From the NCBI RefSeq assembly GCF_014596745.1, contig NZ_JABTCF010000016.1, forward strand, positions 1 through 64,000: a stretch of 64,000 nucleotides of DNA, read 5' to 3'. Shown one piece after another: positions 1-9,300 of this stretch; the first letter of the stretch is position 1; every line of letters starts with the position of its first letter. The position numbers and the translations under genes were made by a program. The DNA comes from Maribacter aquimaris (GTDB lineage: Bacteria > Bacteroidota > Bacteroidia > Flavobacteriales > Flavobacteriaceae). Below the pieces are notes generated by a model. That model was not told the DNA's origin and ran no database searches. It saw only the letters and a program-made list of their open reading frames with translations.

Positions 1-354
1 TATTTAGGTCCCATAGCTCAGTTGGTCCTGACGCGTGGCCACGGTCAGGATGCTGATAAGCAGAGCTTCATCAGCATTAGAGCAGGGACAGAAGGAATAA
101 TAGTAAGGTAAAATAATATTTTGGTCCCATAGCTCAGTTGGTCCTGACGCGTGGCCACGGTCAGGATGCTGATAAGCAGAGCTTCATCAGCATTAGAGCA
201 GGGACAGAAGGAATAATAGTAAGGTAAAATAATATTTAGGTCCCATAGCTCAGTTGGTCCTGACGCGTGGCCACGGTCAGGATGCTGATAAGCAGAGCTT
301 CATCAGCATTAGAGCAGGGACAGAAGGAATAATAGTAAGGTAAAATAATATTTA
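1..354 (+). repeat. Tandem array of three 116-bp tRNA-derived units
   Basis: Units start at 7, 123 and 239, each exactly 116 bp, and the intact tRNA-Met begins one more period on, at 355. Each unit begins with the first 20 nt of that tRNA (GGTCCCATAGCTCAGTTGGT). Then follow 50 foreign nt, then TTAGAGCA, which resumes the 3' side of the D-arm, then GGGAC, which can pair with the acceptor GTCCC. The anticodon arm and T-arm are absent. The 50-nt insert folds into two hairpins: CCTGAC/GTCAGG around CGTGG/CCACG, and ATGCTGAT/ATCAGCAT. The ~40-nt tails are AT-rich. The units are identical except for one base at 122 (T where the other two have A). Positions 1-6 match a unit tail, so the array probably continues upstream. 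Function unknown; the perfect copies suggest recent amplification or a maintained RNA. Confidence 0.9.
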
Positions 355-428
355 GGTCCCATAGCTCAGTTGGTTAGAGCATCTGACTCATAATCAGAGG
401 GTCCTTGGTTCGAGCCCAAGTGGGACCA
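355..428 (+). tRNA. tRNA-Met (CAU)
   Basis: A complete 74-nt cloverleaf including the discriminator base: acceptor GGTCCCA pairs with TGGGACC followed by A; D-arm GCTC/GAGC; anticodon stem CTGA(C)/(A)TCAG with loop CTCATAA giving anticodon CAU; T-arm with the GGTTCGAGCC core. The paired G1-C72 argues against initiator tRNA. Elongator Met is most likely, but a CAU tRNA whose C34 becomes lysidine (tRNA-Ile2) cannot be excluded by eye. CCA is not encoded (A then CTT). It is the parent of the truncated copies immediately upstream. Confidence 0.93.
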
Positions 429-431
429 CTT

Positions 432-467
432 AAAACTCCCGAAAATCAATGATTTTCGGGAGTTTTT
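432..467 (+). terminator. Rho-independent terminator after tRNA-Met
   Basis: A perfect 16-bp stem (432-447 with 451-466) has a 3-nt loop AAT and runs into TTTTTATTTTTAT. It lies 4 nt after the tRNA, so it should end the transcript of the tRNA and any array read-through. Confidence 0.88.
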
Positions 468-514
468 ATTTTTATAGGGTGGCATAGCGGGGATGTTTTT
501 TATATTTTAAGGGT

Positions 515-655
515 ATGAATGTGCCAGATGAATTTTACCGAATAATCATTCTAGTTAGTGTAGTCGGTGTAGCGATGACCTTAGTTGGTTACTTAACAAA
601 AAGGGGAAGAAACTTTCGAAGCAGTAGGAACAAAAAAGCGAGGAAGCAGCGTTAA
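515..655 (+). CDS. Small single-TM basic-tailed protein (46 aa)
   Basis: ATG to TAA encodes 46 aa. The N-terminus is short and acidic (MNVPDEFYR), one hydrophobic helix follows at about residues 10-27 (IIILVSVVGVAMTLVGYL), and the tail is strongly basic (TKRGRNFRSSRNKKARKQR). This is the shape of an N-out/C-in membrane microprotein with a nucleic-acid- or lipid-binding tail. No family recognised. The next ~265 nt up to the following small ORF hold only AT-rich sequence and a weak GGGCC/GGGCT pairing near 664-700. Confidence 0.45.
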   Translation: MNVPDEFYRIIILVSVVGVAMTLVGYLTKRGRNFRSSRNKKARKQR

Positions 656-921
656 CCCGTTTAGGGCCTCTTTTTAAATCCATGAAGGACTAAAGGGCTT
701 TTTATTGATTGGTTTATGGCACTTTGCTTACCTAAAATACATCCATTTTAGACGAGCCGTTGTATCTAAAAAAATATTGATTTTCTTACATTTTATACAA
801 TCAGGACAGCACTTCACACAATTGTGTACCTCAAATTCATAATCAGTTACTAGATTAACATCAAAATAAAAATCACGCCCCTGCTATAAGAACTGTCTTT
901 TAATTAAAAAACCAAAAAATT

Positions 922-1026
922 ATGAATCCACTTATATCCTTTATCGCGACTTCATCCATAATTTTTGCCCTAAGTGTTATTATTTTTATTCTTACTGGGC
1001 TTATGAAAAATCGATCTAGACAGTAA
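922..1026 (+). CDS. Membrane microprotein (34 aa)
   Basis: ATG to TAA encodes 34 aa: MNPLISFIATSS, a hydrophobic core (IIFALSVIIFILTGLM) and a basic end KNRSRQ. The start follows an A-rich leader (TTAATTAAAAAACCAAAAAA) of the kind seen before flavobacterial genes. A single membrane helix with a positive C-terminus is the only visible feature. It resembles in shape the 46-aa protein upstream, though the sequences are not obviously related. Function unknown. Confidence 0.45.
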   Translation: MNPLISFIATSSIIFALSVIIFILTGLMKNRSRQ

Positions 1027-1124
1027 TTACCTTACTGTCTTACTTGAACTCATCGTTTTTTTGAATTTTTCATCAAAGACAAATGTTTTTTGACTTTGAT
1101 CAGCTTTGGAAACTCGAGCATTAT

Positions 1125-2789
1125 TTACTTCTTAAGATTTAAAAGTGATTTATCCCTAATAGCTTTAAATTCGGATTTTTCATTCCATGTAGGGTAGCTA
1201 TCTTCATTAGCCAATGTATAACCAATTTTAAAAAACAACTTGGCATCTTCAATGCAACCTTCTAAATTCGATGTTTCTGGGTAGTACTCATCAGCTGGTT
1301 TATGGTATGCCGTTGCCCAATAGTTTTTAACTTGTTGTTTGGCCCAATCTTTACCATGTTCCCTACTGTCTTGCCAACCTTTAATAAATAACGAAGGAAT
1401 ACCGACTTTGGCGAAGCTAAAATGATCAGATCTGTAATACATTCCATTTTCAGGAAACGCTTCTTCAACGATATACCTGTCTTGTTCTTTAGCGGATTCA
1501 GCAACATAATCATCCAATTCAGATTGCCCAAGACCGGTAATGGTAACATCTTTCATTTTACCCATTGGCAATAGCAATTCGTAATTTAAATTGGCAATAG
1601 TTTTTTCAGGGGGAAAAACACCATTTGCAGCATAGTAGGCAGAACCTGTCATACCGGTTTCTTCGGCGGTAACAGAAAGAAAAACAACAGATCTTTTAGG
1701 TTTCTCCTTTAAATTGGCAAAAGCTTTGGCCGTTTCAAGCATTGCAGCCAATGCCGTTCCATTGTCCATTGCTCCATTGTAAATGGAGTCCCCGTTATGT
1801 TTTGGACCAATTCCAAAATGATCCCAATGTGCACTGTAAACAATACATTCATCGGCTTTTTCGGTACCTTCTATAATTCCAACAACATTTTTACTGTTTT
1901 GAAATTTTAATTCCGTTTTTATGGTGAGGTTTAAATCACAATTTAAATGAACTGCTTTAAACTTATTCGAAATGGCCTGTTCTGCCAATTCATCAAAGTT
2001 AAAACCGGATTTTTCGAATAAATTTTTACAGGCTTCATCTGTAATCCAACCTTCTAAGGCACATTTAGAATGGTTATTGTCTTTTGCTTGAAGTGAAATT
2101 CCAGAGCTGGAAGTATTGGTCAAAACTTGCCAACCATAACCTGCAGGTTTCGTAGCGTGGATAACCATAATACCTTTTGCTCCCTGCCTTGCAGCTTCTT
2201 CGTATTTGTATGCCCAACGACCGTAATATGTCATTGAATTTCCTTTGAATAATTCTGGATTTTGTGTAGCAAAACCTGGATCGTTTACAAGTACTAAGAC
2301 AATTTTATCCTTTACATCAATACCTTCATAATCATTCCAATCATATTCAGGAGCAACAATTCCGTAACCTGCAAAAATAATTTCAGCATTTTGAATGGCA
2401 ACGGTATCATCAAGGTAAGGTGTTTTAGCAATATAATCCGTGGTTTTTTTCAAAACAACTTCCCCTCCTTTAGTGCTTATGGAGATTTCCTCATCTGGGG
2501 TGAAATTCATTTCTACCAAAGGAACATTCTGAAAATAACTATCTCCATAAGCCCCTTTAATTCCCATTTTTTTGAATTCATCGGCAATATAATTCACTGA
2601 TTTTTCTTCCCCTATCGTAAAAGGCTTCCTTCCTTGGAATTCATTGGAAGAAAGGGTTATTAAATGTTTTTCGTAATCGGTTGAATTGATTGTGTTCTCA
2701 GCATCTAAAGCATTGTTTTCATTTTTGCAACTAGTGAAAAGAATTAAAAATGCAATGAAAAGCGGGAATCTATTGGAAGTAAATAGCAT
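1125..2789 (-). CDS. M28 family metallopeptidase lipoprotein
   Basis: 554 aa. The N-terminus is a lipoprotein signal (MLFTSNRFPLFIAFLILFTSC with lipobox FTSC at about residue 21), so the enzyme should be tethered to a membrane facing the periplasm or outside. A PA-like insert (about 130-260) precedes the M28 catalytic core. There, YSAHWDHFG, an AMDNGTALAAMLE segment and VTAEETG supply the His, Asp and Glu ligands of the two zinc ions and the catalytic Glu; a later YRSDHFSF gives the last His. M28 enzymes release N-terminal amino acids from peptides. Length is normal for the PA-containing M28 subgroup. It stands alone, after the small barrel-protein gene on the same strand and a hairpin. Confidence 0.9.
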   Translation of the reverse strand: MLFTSNRFPLFIAFLILFTSCKNENNALDAENTINSTDYEKHLITLSSNEFQGRKPFTIGEEKSVNYIADEFKKMGIKGAYGDSYFQNVPLVEMNFTPDEEISISTKGGEVVLKKTTDYIAKTPYLDDTVAIQNAEIIFAGYGIVAPEYDWNDYEGIDVKDKIVLVLVNDPGFATQNPELFKGNSMTYYGRWAYKYEEAARQGAKGIMVIHATKPAGYGWQVLTNTSSSGISLQAKDNNHSKCALEGWITDEACKNLFEKSGFNFDELAEQAISNKFKAVHLNCDLNLTIKTELKFQNSKNVVGIIEGTEKADECIVYSAHWDHFGIGPKHNGDSIYNGAMDNGTALAAMLETAKAFANLKEKPKRSVVFLSVTAEETGMTGSAYYAANGVFPPEKTIANLNYELLLPMGKMKDVTITGLGQSELDDYVAESAKEQDRYIVEEAFPENGMYYRSDHFSFAKVGIPSLFIKGWQDSREHGKDWAKQQVKNYWATAYHKPADEYYPETSNLEGCIEDAKLFFKIGYTLANEDSYPTWNEKSEFKAIRDKSLLNLKK

Positions 2790-2864
2790 TATTTTTATTT
2801 TGAATGAATCTTATAAAAGTACATTTTTAATACTAAAATAAAATGCTTTACGGCATTATAAAAG

Positions 2865-2904
2865 AACAGGGGTGGTATTGCAAATTTGCAATACCACCCC
2901 TGTT
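2865..2904 (-). terminator. Perfect 20-bp palindrome, probable terminator
   Basis: The 20-nt arms 2865-2884 and 2885-2904 are perfectly complementary with no spacer (ACAGGGGTGGTATTGCAAA and its complement). The hairpin lies 16 nt after the stop of the barrel-protein gene on the minus strand and is followed in that direction by CTTTTAT. Its most economical role is termination of that gene before the M28 gene. The T-run is weak, so an mRNA-stabilising hairpin is also possible. Confidence 0.7.
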
Positions 2905-2920
2905 GTTATGAAAAGTGTAC

Positions 2921-3430
2921 TTATAACTTATAAGTGATTCCAATTCTACCTCCACTGACTACATTTCCTCCACCAACTTGAAGATTTACCCCAAATCTAT
3001 CATTAAAGAAATATCGACCGCCTACTTGCAATCCTATTCCGAAATTATCAGCACCACCATAATTATAAGTCTCACCATCAAGCTTGGTACTCCAACTAAA
3101 ATAATTCAAATTGGCACCCGCATAAAAATCCCATTCACTGGGAATATTAAAGACCTCATTAAAATGATAATTGCCATTGGCTTGGATTCCTATGATGGAA
3201 CTCTTGTAATCACTGTTAAAACCACTATTGTGATTATAGGATTGATACGATAATTCCCCACCAACAGTTATATTGGGAGCAACCCCATATTCCAACCCTG
3301 CGTAAATAGGTGTTCCCCATCCTGAAAAGCCGAAGCCTGCATTTACTTGTAAATTCCCCTCTTCCAATGGAGCTTGGGCAAAAGTAAATCCCATAGTGCA
3401 CAGGGCTAAAAATAAAGTGATTTTTTTCAT
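2921..3430 (-). CDS. Small outer-membrane beta-barrel protein
   Basis: 169 aa with a Sec signal peptide (MKKITLFLALCTMGFTFAQ, cleavage after AQ). The mature part alternates polar and hydrophobic residues in strands rich in Gly and aromatics and ends in ITYKL with a penultimate charged and final hydrophobic residue. These are marks of an 8-stranded OmpX/OmpW/opacity-like barrel inserted by the BAM machinery. The repeated GYG-like segments (VNAGFGFSGWG, LQVGGRYFF, VNLQVGGGNV) fit strands. No ligand can be deduced. Confidence 0.75.
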   Translation of the reverse strand: MKKITLFLALCTMGFTFAQAPLEEGNLQVNAGFGFSGWGTPIYAGLEYGVAPNITVGGELSYQSYNHNSGFNSDYKSSIIGIQANGNYHFNEVFNIPSEWDFYAGANLNYFSWSTKLDGETYNYGGADNFGIGLQVGGRYFFNDRFGVNLQVGGGNVVSGGRIGITYKL

Positions 3431-3932
3431 GTTTAAAGTTTTGATTAATAATTAGTTGATTACAATTGATTTTATAATTCTCAATGAATAAAAACGCGCA
3501 AGATAATTATATATCCTTTATTTTGAACTTTTAATTCTATTATATTTTTACTGGGAAAGTGACCTATCTAGCCTTTATTTGGACTTCAATTTTTGATTTT
3601 GTTTCGCTGGGAAAGTGTCCTAACCCATGCTTTTTTATTTTTTTAATCGCCTAATGTTTATAAGTGCTGACTTTATTGATTTCCAATATTCAAGTTGTTT
3701 CTGATCCGGAACCAGTGCTTAAAATCATAGATTATTTCATCACAAAGGTGCAAAGCAAAGTTCATGGGGTCTTCATATGATCTATGATCATACAATAATT
3801 TTTCTGCTGCTTCCTTTGGAGATATTAAAGCAAGGTTTGATTGGTTATACATCCTTATATTTGAACTTTACAACGTTGCATATGTGCGTGGTGCGGTCGA
3901 AAGGGAGTATTGTCGAAAATACAGTATTGGAT
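3431..3932. other. Intergenic region with a short direct repeat
   Basis: Two near-identical 15-mers, CTGGGAAAGTGACCT at 3551 and CTGGGAAAGTGTCCT at 3607, lie 56 bp apart in AT-rich DNA. They may be binding sites or the eroded ends of a mobile element; no transposase is present. A weak 59-codon ORF (3673-3852, minus) is listed separately. Nothing else is supported here. Confidence 0.4.
3673..3852 (-). CDS. Hypothetical 59-aa protein
   Basis: ATG to TAA on the minus strand encodes 59 aa beginning MYNQSNLALISPKEAAEKL and containing a Trp/His-rich end (DFKHWFRIRNN). The composition is protein-like (amphipathic helices, no low complexity), but no family is recognised and there is no clear leader. 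It lies 80 bp downstream of the methyltransferase gene on the same strand and could be a remnant of a longer gene. Confidence 0.3.
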   Translation of the reverse strand: MYNQSNLALISPKEAAEKLLYDHRSYEDPMNFALHLCDEIIYDFKHWFRIRNNLNIGNQ

Positions 3933-4550
3933 TTATTTTAAAGGTGCGACCGTAAAAATGGCTTGGTAAAAACTTATTGACTTTTTAAAGTAGTGTTCAC
4001 TTTCTACGATAAAGCCCGCTTTTTTTATTGAAAGATCTGTATCTCTGTTTATGTTACAGCCATTGCCCATAATTTTCCACAAAGGGTTTACGATGTTATA
4101 TAATAATCTGCTAGGCTTATTTTTAGCGTGAATATGTTCTAGGATAATTAGCTTACCCGTAGGTTTCAACCATTTTTTAAATTTATCCAAGGCTAAGTTT
4201 TGATCAGGGATAGTACATAAAACCAAGGTGCAAATAATATAATCCAAGGAATTGTTTTTTATCATCGAATTCAATCGTTCATCTGCAATACCCATATTAC
4301 AGGTGGTGATCTGTGCTTTTTTTGGAAGCTTAGCTTTTGATTTATCCAACATAAAAGATGAAGGTTCCAATGCAATTACCTTTGCTTTGGCGTTATAATA
4401 TTCGAAATTCGTACCTGTTCCGGAGCCTACCTCTAATATTGTCCCCTCTAAATTACTTATCAATGCTTTTCTAATGGGATGGAATGTACTTTCCAGGTTC
4501 GTCATAAACGAATCATATTTTGAGGCAAATATTTTCTTATAGAATTCCAT
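3933..4550 (-). CDS. Class I SAM-dependent methyltransferase
   Basis: 205 aa. Motif I ILEVGSGTGTNFEYY (about residues 39-53) with the acidic motif II end (VIALEPSSFML) and a motif IV/post-I region (DYIICTLVLCTIPD) identify a Rossmann-fold methyltransferase of the UbiE/METTL7 type (Methyltransf_11). The PTGKLIILEHIHAKNKPSR stretch is typical of METTL7-like members that act on lipids or small thiols. No signal peptide; cytoplasmic. Neighbours are unrelated, so the substrate is unknown. Confidence 0.85.
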   Translation of the reverse strand: MEFYKKIFASKYDSFMTNLESTFHPIRKALISNLEGTILEVGSGTGTNFEYYNAKAKVIALEPSSFMLDKSKAKLPKKAQITTCNMGIADERLNSMIKNNSLDYIICTLVLCTIPDQNLALDKFKKWLKPTGKLIILEHIHAKNKPSRLLYNIVNPLWKIMGNGCNINRDTDLSIKKAGFIVESEHYFKKSISFYQAIFTVAPLK

Positions 4551-5143
4551 TGGAATAAAATGTATTGAATTATTATCTAGGGTTACTATGAAGGCTTCCC
4601 CTAGATGGCACTGCTTCGTTTTCTAAAACTTCATTTAATTGACCTTATCACCCTTCGCTAAACCCCGATAATATTATAGATCATTTTCAAGCACCTAAAG
4701 TTAAAATAATTCGTGTGTTGAAGGCAAATCTTGCGTTAAAGAACCCGGTTAAGTGGTTCAATTCAAGGAGAGTTTCCCTCGATTAAAGAATCACAATAGT
4801 AGCCCACATCAATATCCGTGTAACTTAAGACTTTTTTTTGGTTTCCATAACGAATTCCGGTAATGGACATCATACTATTACTGTATGTACAAAGAATATG
4901 GGATTCAAGCTCCTAGAGAAAAAAGGCGGCTAGCGTGGAAGTTCATTGACTTTGTTCTACGGCAGCCATGCTGGCTAGTATCACCGGTGGGGATAAAGGA
5001 AATCCATGAATGGCGTGGAATCGATAATAACCCGGGTGTATAATTATGATTTTGACGGTTATGACATTAGACAATTGGTGATATCACAAAAAAATAATCC
5101 AAATAATTTTATTTAACAAAAAAATAACGTAATATTGAGAATC
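4551..5143. other. Intergenic region, no confident gene
   Basis: It contains an 8-bp inverted repeat ATCTAGGG (4575-4582)/CCCTAGAT (4599-4606) just upstream of the methyltransferase gene. A 52-codon ORF at 4885-5043 (+) starts MYKEYGIQAPREKRRLAW, but has no recognisable family or leader and is not called as a gene. The last ~100 bp are very AT-rich, as expected for the lacI promoter region. Confidence 0.4.
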
Positions 5144-5157
5144 CTAAACCGTTTTAG
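5144..5157. promoter_or_regulatory. LacI-type operator copy 1 (distal, before lacI)
   Basis: CTAAACCGTTTTAG is a near-palindrome with a central CG, the usual shape of a LacI/CcpA-family site. Its centre is 87 bp from copy 2 (5231-5244), about 8 helical turns, which would allow a repression loop over the lacI promoter. Two further copies lie at 6314 and 16976. Confidence 0.75.
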
Positions 5158-5230
5158 GCGGTGTTGGGGAATGAAGTTTTATCAGTAATGGGCTGTGGTC
5201 CAAGGAATTTATAAATAATATCAAAAATAG

Positions 5231-5244
5231 CTAAACCGCTTTAG
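5231..5244. promoter_or_regulatory. LacI-type operator copy 2 (proximal, before lacI)
   Basis: CTAAACCGCTTTAG ends 13 bp before the lacI start codon. Binding here would block transcription or early elongation of lacI itself, so autoregulation is expected. Confidence 0.8.
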
Positions 5245-5257
5245 TTTTTTTTCAGCC

Positions 5258-6280
5258 ATGAAGAAAGTCTTTTTAAAGGATATTGCAGAAAAACTGAACG
5301 TTTCCAAAACGGCGGTGTCGCTGGTTTTGAACAATAAGGGCGATGAGAATAAAATCAGTCAGGAAACCCAGAAAAGGATCATTGAATTTGCCAAGGAGCA
5401 TAATTATGTCCCCAATCAACTTGCAAGGGGATTAAGTAGGGGCAAAAGTGAGACCATAGGATTGATCATCCCGAACATATCGGATACCTTTTATTCCAAG
5501 ATTGCGGGTTATGTTGAACTTAAAGCGAAAAACCTGGGATATACCGTTCTATTTAGTAGTTCCAATGAGGATCCCAAAAAGGAAGGGGAACTCATCCGTT
5601 CTATGCTCAACCGCCAAGTGGAAGGGTTGATCATTGCATCTACACAGCAAAACCTTAAAGACATCCAGTCGTTAAAACAGGATAAATTCCCATTTGTACT
5701 GATTGATAGGCACTATCCCGAAAGTGATACCAACTATGTGGTTGTGGATAATTTTAACGGCTTAAAGACGGCCACGGAGCATTTATTGCAATTGGGAAGG
5801 CGTAAAATTGGGTTTATAACGTTAAAACCGGGATTGGAGGCCATAAAGCAGCGATTGTTGGGGTACCAAAGTGCCTTGACGGATTTTGATATTGAATACA
5901 AGGAAGAACTCATAAAAGAGCTAAGCCCTGGCAATTATGAAAACGAGATCGAATCGGCTATTAGGGAATTATTGAAATTCCCCAATTCGGTTGATTCCAT
6001 AGTTTTTTCAACACACTACCTGACCTCTGTGGGTTTAAGGGAGTTGAAAAGGAAAAATGTGAAGGTGCCCCAGGAAGTGGCTATTGTGAGTTTTGATGAA
6101 TTGACCGCTTTTGACCTGGTCGATCCACCCATTACCTCGGTAATCCAGCCGGTAAAGGACATAGCCAACACTGCAGTGGATATATTGATCAATGAAATTG
6201 AGGGCAAAGACAGCGCAATGGACAATAAAAGAATATTGAATTCCAAACTTGAAATCAGGAAATCATGCGGAACGTTTTAA
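5258..6280 (+). CDS. LacI family transcriptional regulator
   Basis: 340 aa, standard family length. The N-terminal helix-turn-helix MKKVFLKDIAEKLNVSKTAV with the hinge FAKEHNYVPNQLARGL is the LacI DNA-binding domain. The C-terminal periplasmic-binding-like domain starts near residue 62 (TIGLIIPNISDTFYSKIAGY) and contains LIDRHYP, VDNFNGLKTATEHLL, GFI and VSFDELTAFDLVDPPITSVIQP, all standard. It should bind the four CTAAACCGNTTTAG sites and release them on binding a sugar made from the locus substrate. It precedes the 23-kb catabolic operon in the same direction. Confidence 0.95.
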   Translation: MKKVFLKDIAEKLNVSKTAVSLVLNNKGDENKISQETQKRIIEFAKEHNYVPNQLARGLSRGKSETIGLIIPNISDTFYSKIAGYVELKAKNLGYTVLFSSSNEDPKKEGELIRSMLNRQVEGLIIASTQQNLKDIQSLKQDKFPFVLIDRHYPESDTNYVVVDNFNGLKTATEHLLQLGRRKIGFITLKPGLEAIKQRLLGYQSALTDFDIEYKEELIKELSPGNYENEIESAIRELLKFPNSVDSIVFSTHYLTSVGLRELKRKNVKVPQEVAIVSFDELTAFDLVDPPITSVIQPVKDIANTAVDILINEIEGKDSAMDNKRILNSKLEIRKSCGTF

Positions 6281-6313
6281 CCCATGGCTCGGAAATAGGA
6301 TTACAACAATTAA

Positions 6314-6327
6314 CTAAACCGATTTAG
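6314..6327. promoter_or_regulatory. LacI-type operator copy 3 (before first GH38 gene)
   Basis: CTAAACCGATTTAG, 65 bp before the GH38 start and 33 bp after lacI. The sequence is identical to copy 4 at 16976. It should control the main catabolic operon. Confidence 0.8.
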
Positions 6328-6392
6328 TTTTATAACTAAAAGAAGTTGGGGATGTTGACAATCATAAATGATAATAAAGAATAAAAAATAGA

Positions 6393-9300
6393 ATGATGAA
6401 ATATCAGATCAAACTAGCGTCTAGGGTACTTTTAAGTACTTGTTTTTTCCTTGTTTTGAATATTGGGTACGCCCATTCATCCGTGGGGAAAAAGAACATC
6501 GAACCGCGTTCGACCAGTATGCTTTTCCATCAAGGTAACGGTGGTGGAAGTGGCCATATTCAAGAGTTGAATACGAATTACCGTTTGTACAACCTTGCCA
6601 AGAATGATATTGAGGGATACAAAGAAATGCTTTCGGGATCGGAGTTTTTTCTATACCCATCTATCCGGGAAGATGTAAACGTTTCCATGATAGCCAGGGC
6701 TACTACCGGTAAAATGGGCTTTGAGTTTCTTACCGGTATGGTTCCGGCCGATTATAGTTCGGATACGGTCACTTTTTTTATGCTCAGCGATATCGACCTT
6801 AATTTGAACGAGTCTTTTGATATTCACGTAAACGACAGGCATGTATTGACTTTCAACACGAATGAAGACGGTAGTTTGTCCATTACTGAAAACCCTGGTA
6901 AAGGAAATGCTGAATTTGTTTTGGTACGAAGGGATGGCAATGGGGACGGTATTGGTGCTTTCCGATTGACCGTGCCTACCTCCTTTGTTCAAAAGGGGAA
7001 GAGTGCTAAGATCAAATTTAACGGTCATAAAAAGAACTCCAACTGTTGGCTAATGATTTTTAAGGCAGATGATGCCCTTTCCAGAATCAGGGAATCGGTT
7101 AAAAGCGAAGCGGCCTTTGTCATTAAGGAACAGAACGGGGTACTGTTCGTGGATGCCCCAGTTTATTTTGAGGGTAAAAAGGTTTATGTAATCAGTGATG
7201 GTAAAAAGAGCAAGGTCAAAACCTTCAAGGCACAAGGAGAACTTTCAAAGGTGTCGTTTACCATACAATCCCCAAAGAAAGATTTCTCTATAGTTTATGA
7301 TGGTACCGAAATGTCCCTTGCCTTTAAAAAAGGGGACGGTACCATTTCATCAACCGATATTGTAGGCAATTACCTGTTCCATCATCAAGCCAATAACATT
7401 GGGAATAGTTGGTTGGCCTCATTGACCAAATTGTACAAGCCGGAATTCAATGAAACCTTTGACGACTTTTTTGAGAAAAAATATGAAAAGGGATTGGTTT
7501 CCATCATGAATTCAAGCCATCAGGATATTGCATGGGTCGATCGCCCAGAGGTGTGCATAATTTTAAGGGATACCCTATTGTTGGCACCCGTCCTAAAAGA
7601 TGCTTTTATAAGGGATGATTACGGTTTTGATATCGAGGACGGACTCATGCTGCGTGAGTATCTGGAAAGGCATCCCGAATCAAGGGAACAGTTGACGACC
7701 CTGTTAAAAAGAAAACTGATATCCGTTGGTGCTACCTATAACTGTCCTTATGAGGATATGTACGATGCCGAGGACCAAGTACGTCAATTGTATTTGGGCA
7801 AAAAATGGGTAAAGAAAAATTTTGGTGGCTATGATTCCAAGGTATACTGGAATGTGGATGTACCCGGAAAATCCTTGCAAACCCCCCAAATCCTTAAAAA
7901 GGCTGGGGTCGATTATATGGTGATAAGTCGACATGCCAAAGGGATGTTCCATTGGGCGAGTCCAGATGGCAGTTCGGTTTTTACTTACTCCCCAGGGCAT
8001 TATGGCAACGATTTACTCTATCTCTCCAGGGATATGAGCAATAAATTGAAATACGGTGCGGATCAGACCTTGTATTGGGAAGATACCTTTAAGGGCGGGG
8101 AGATCCAGACCCCATTATTGTCTAGCCAGGATATGCTTCCCGCAATAGATTATTCGGAATATATCGATACTTGGAACGCGTTTGACACCTTTAAGGACAA
8201 GGAGGGTTCCACCAAGAATATGTACCTGCCCAAAATGGAATTGCAGACCGTTGATGAGTTTATGCCCTTGGCGGAAAAAAATGCCATGAATGTAGATACC
8301 ATAATGGGCGAACGACCCAATGTTTGGGTATATATTCACGGCCCTGGTCATCACGATGCCCTAACCGCTAGTCGGGAAGCATCAAAATTACTGCCTGCTG
8401 CCGAGAAGTTCCTTTCAATAGCCAATAAAATGGATCCGGTGAAGATGAAATATCCTTTTGAAGCCCTTGATGAGGCTTGGCAGGCAAAAATATATCCAGA
8501 CCACGGTTGGGGTGGCCACGATGGGGATGTCACCGATAACCTGTTCAAGGAGAATTTGGTGAAGTCACGGACTATGGGGCAAAATTTATTGAACCAGGGG
8601 GTAGGTTATATTTCTCGAAAAATCAAGAAAAACGAGAAACTTGGTATTCCCGTAGTGTTGTTCAATAGTCTTTCCTGGGAACGAACAGATCCCGTTAGCA
8701 CTAAGATCGATTTTGAGAAAGGAACGGTCAAGAATGTTGCTGTAATCACAGCCAACAAGAAAAGGGTTGAGGTACAAACAAAAAACGAAACCTATTATGA
8801 TGACGGCAGCCTAAAAAGTGCCGATATCACCTTTATCGCCGAAGACATTCCTTCCATTGGTTATGCAACCTATTATGTAACTGAGGATAAAAACGGAACG
8901 GTTGGGAAGGCGTCCAATTTGGGGAATACATCAACGTATGAAAACCCTTTTTACAAAGTTAGTTTTGAAAATGGGGGCATTGCCCAGGTGTATGACAAAG
9001 CGTTTAAAAAAGACCTTTTCCTGAATGACCATTTTAAGGTTGGTGATGTGTTCACGATGCAGTCCGTCGGAAATGGTGCCGGGGAATTTGGGGATGTACA
9101 ACAACCTAGCATGGTCGATTTTGACAAGGTAAGCCTCCATAATCCCCAATGGGAAATTTTGGAGAATGGCCCAGTGTACACCAAATATAGATTGGAACAG
9201 CAAATATTACACGCCATTGTAAGGCAGGATGTTACCTTATACCATAATTTAAAGAGAATCTATTTTGATACCAGTCTTCGCAACTGGTCCGGGGAACTGT

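Noticed and set aside
7-354. Three further tRNA genes
   Set aside because: Each unit keeps only the 5' tRNA part and the D-stem; anticodon and T arms are absent, so they cannot be functional tRNAs.
1-354. CRISPR array
   Set aside because: The whole 116-bp unit is repeated without variable spacers and contains tRNA sequence; no cas genes are nearby.
4885-5043. 52-codon ORF in the gap before lacI
   Set aside because: No family, no leader, Trp/Arg-rich; mentioned in the gap note only.
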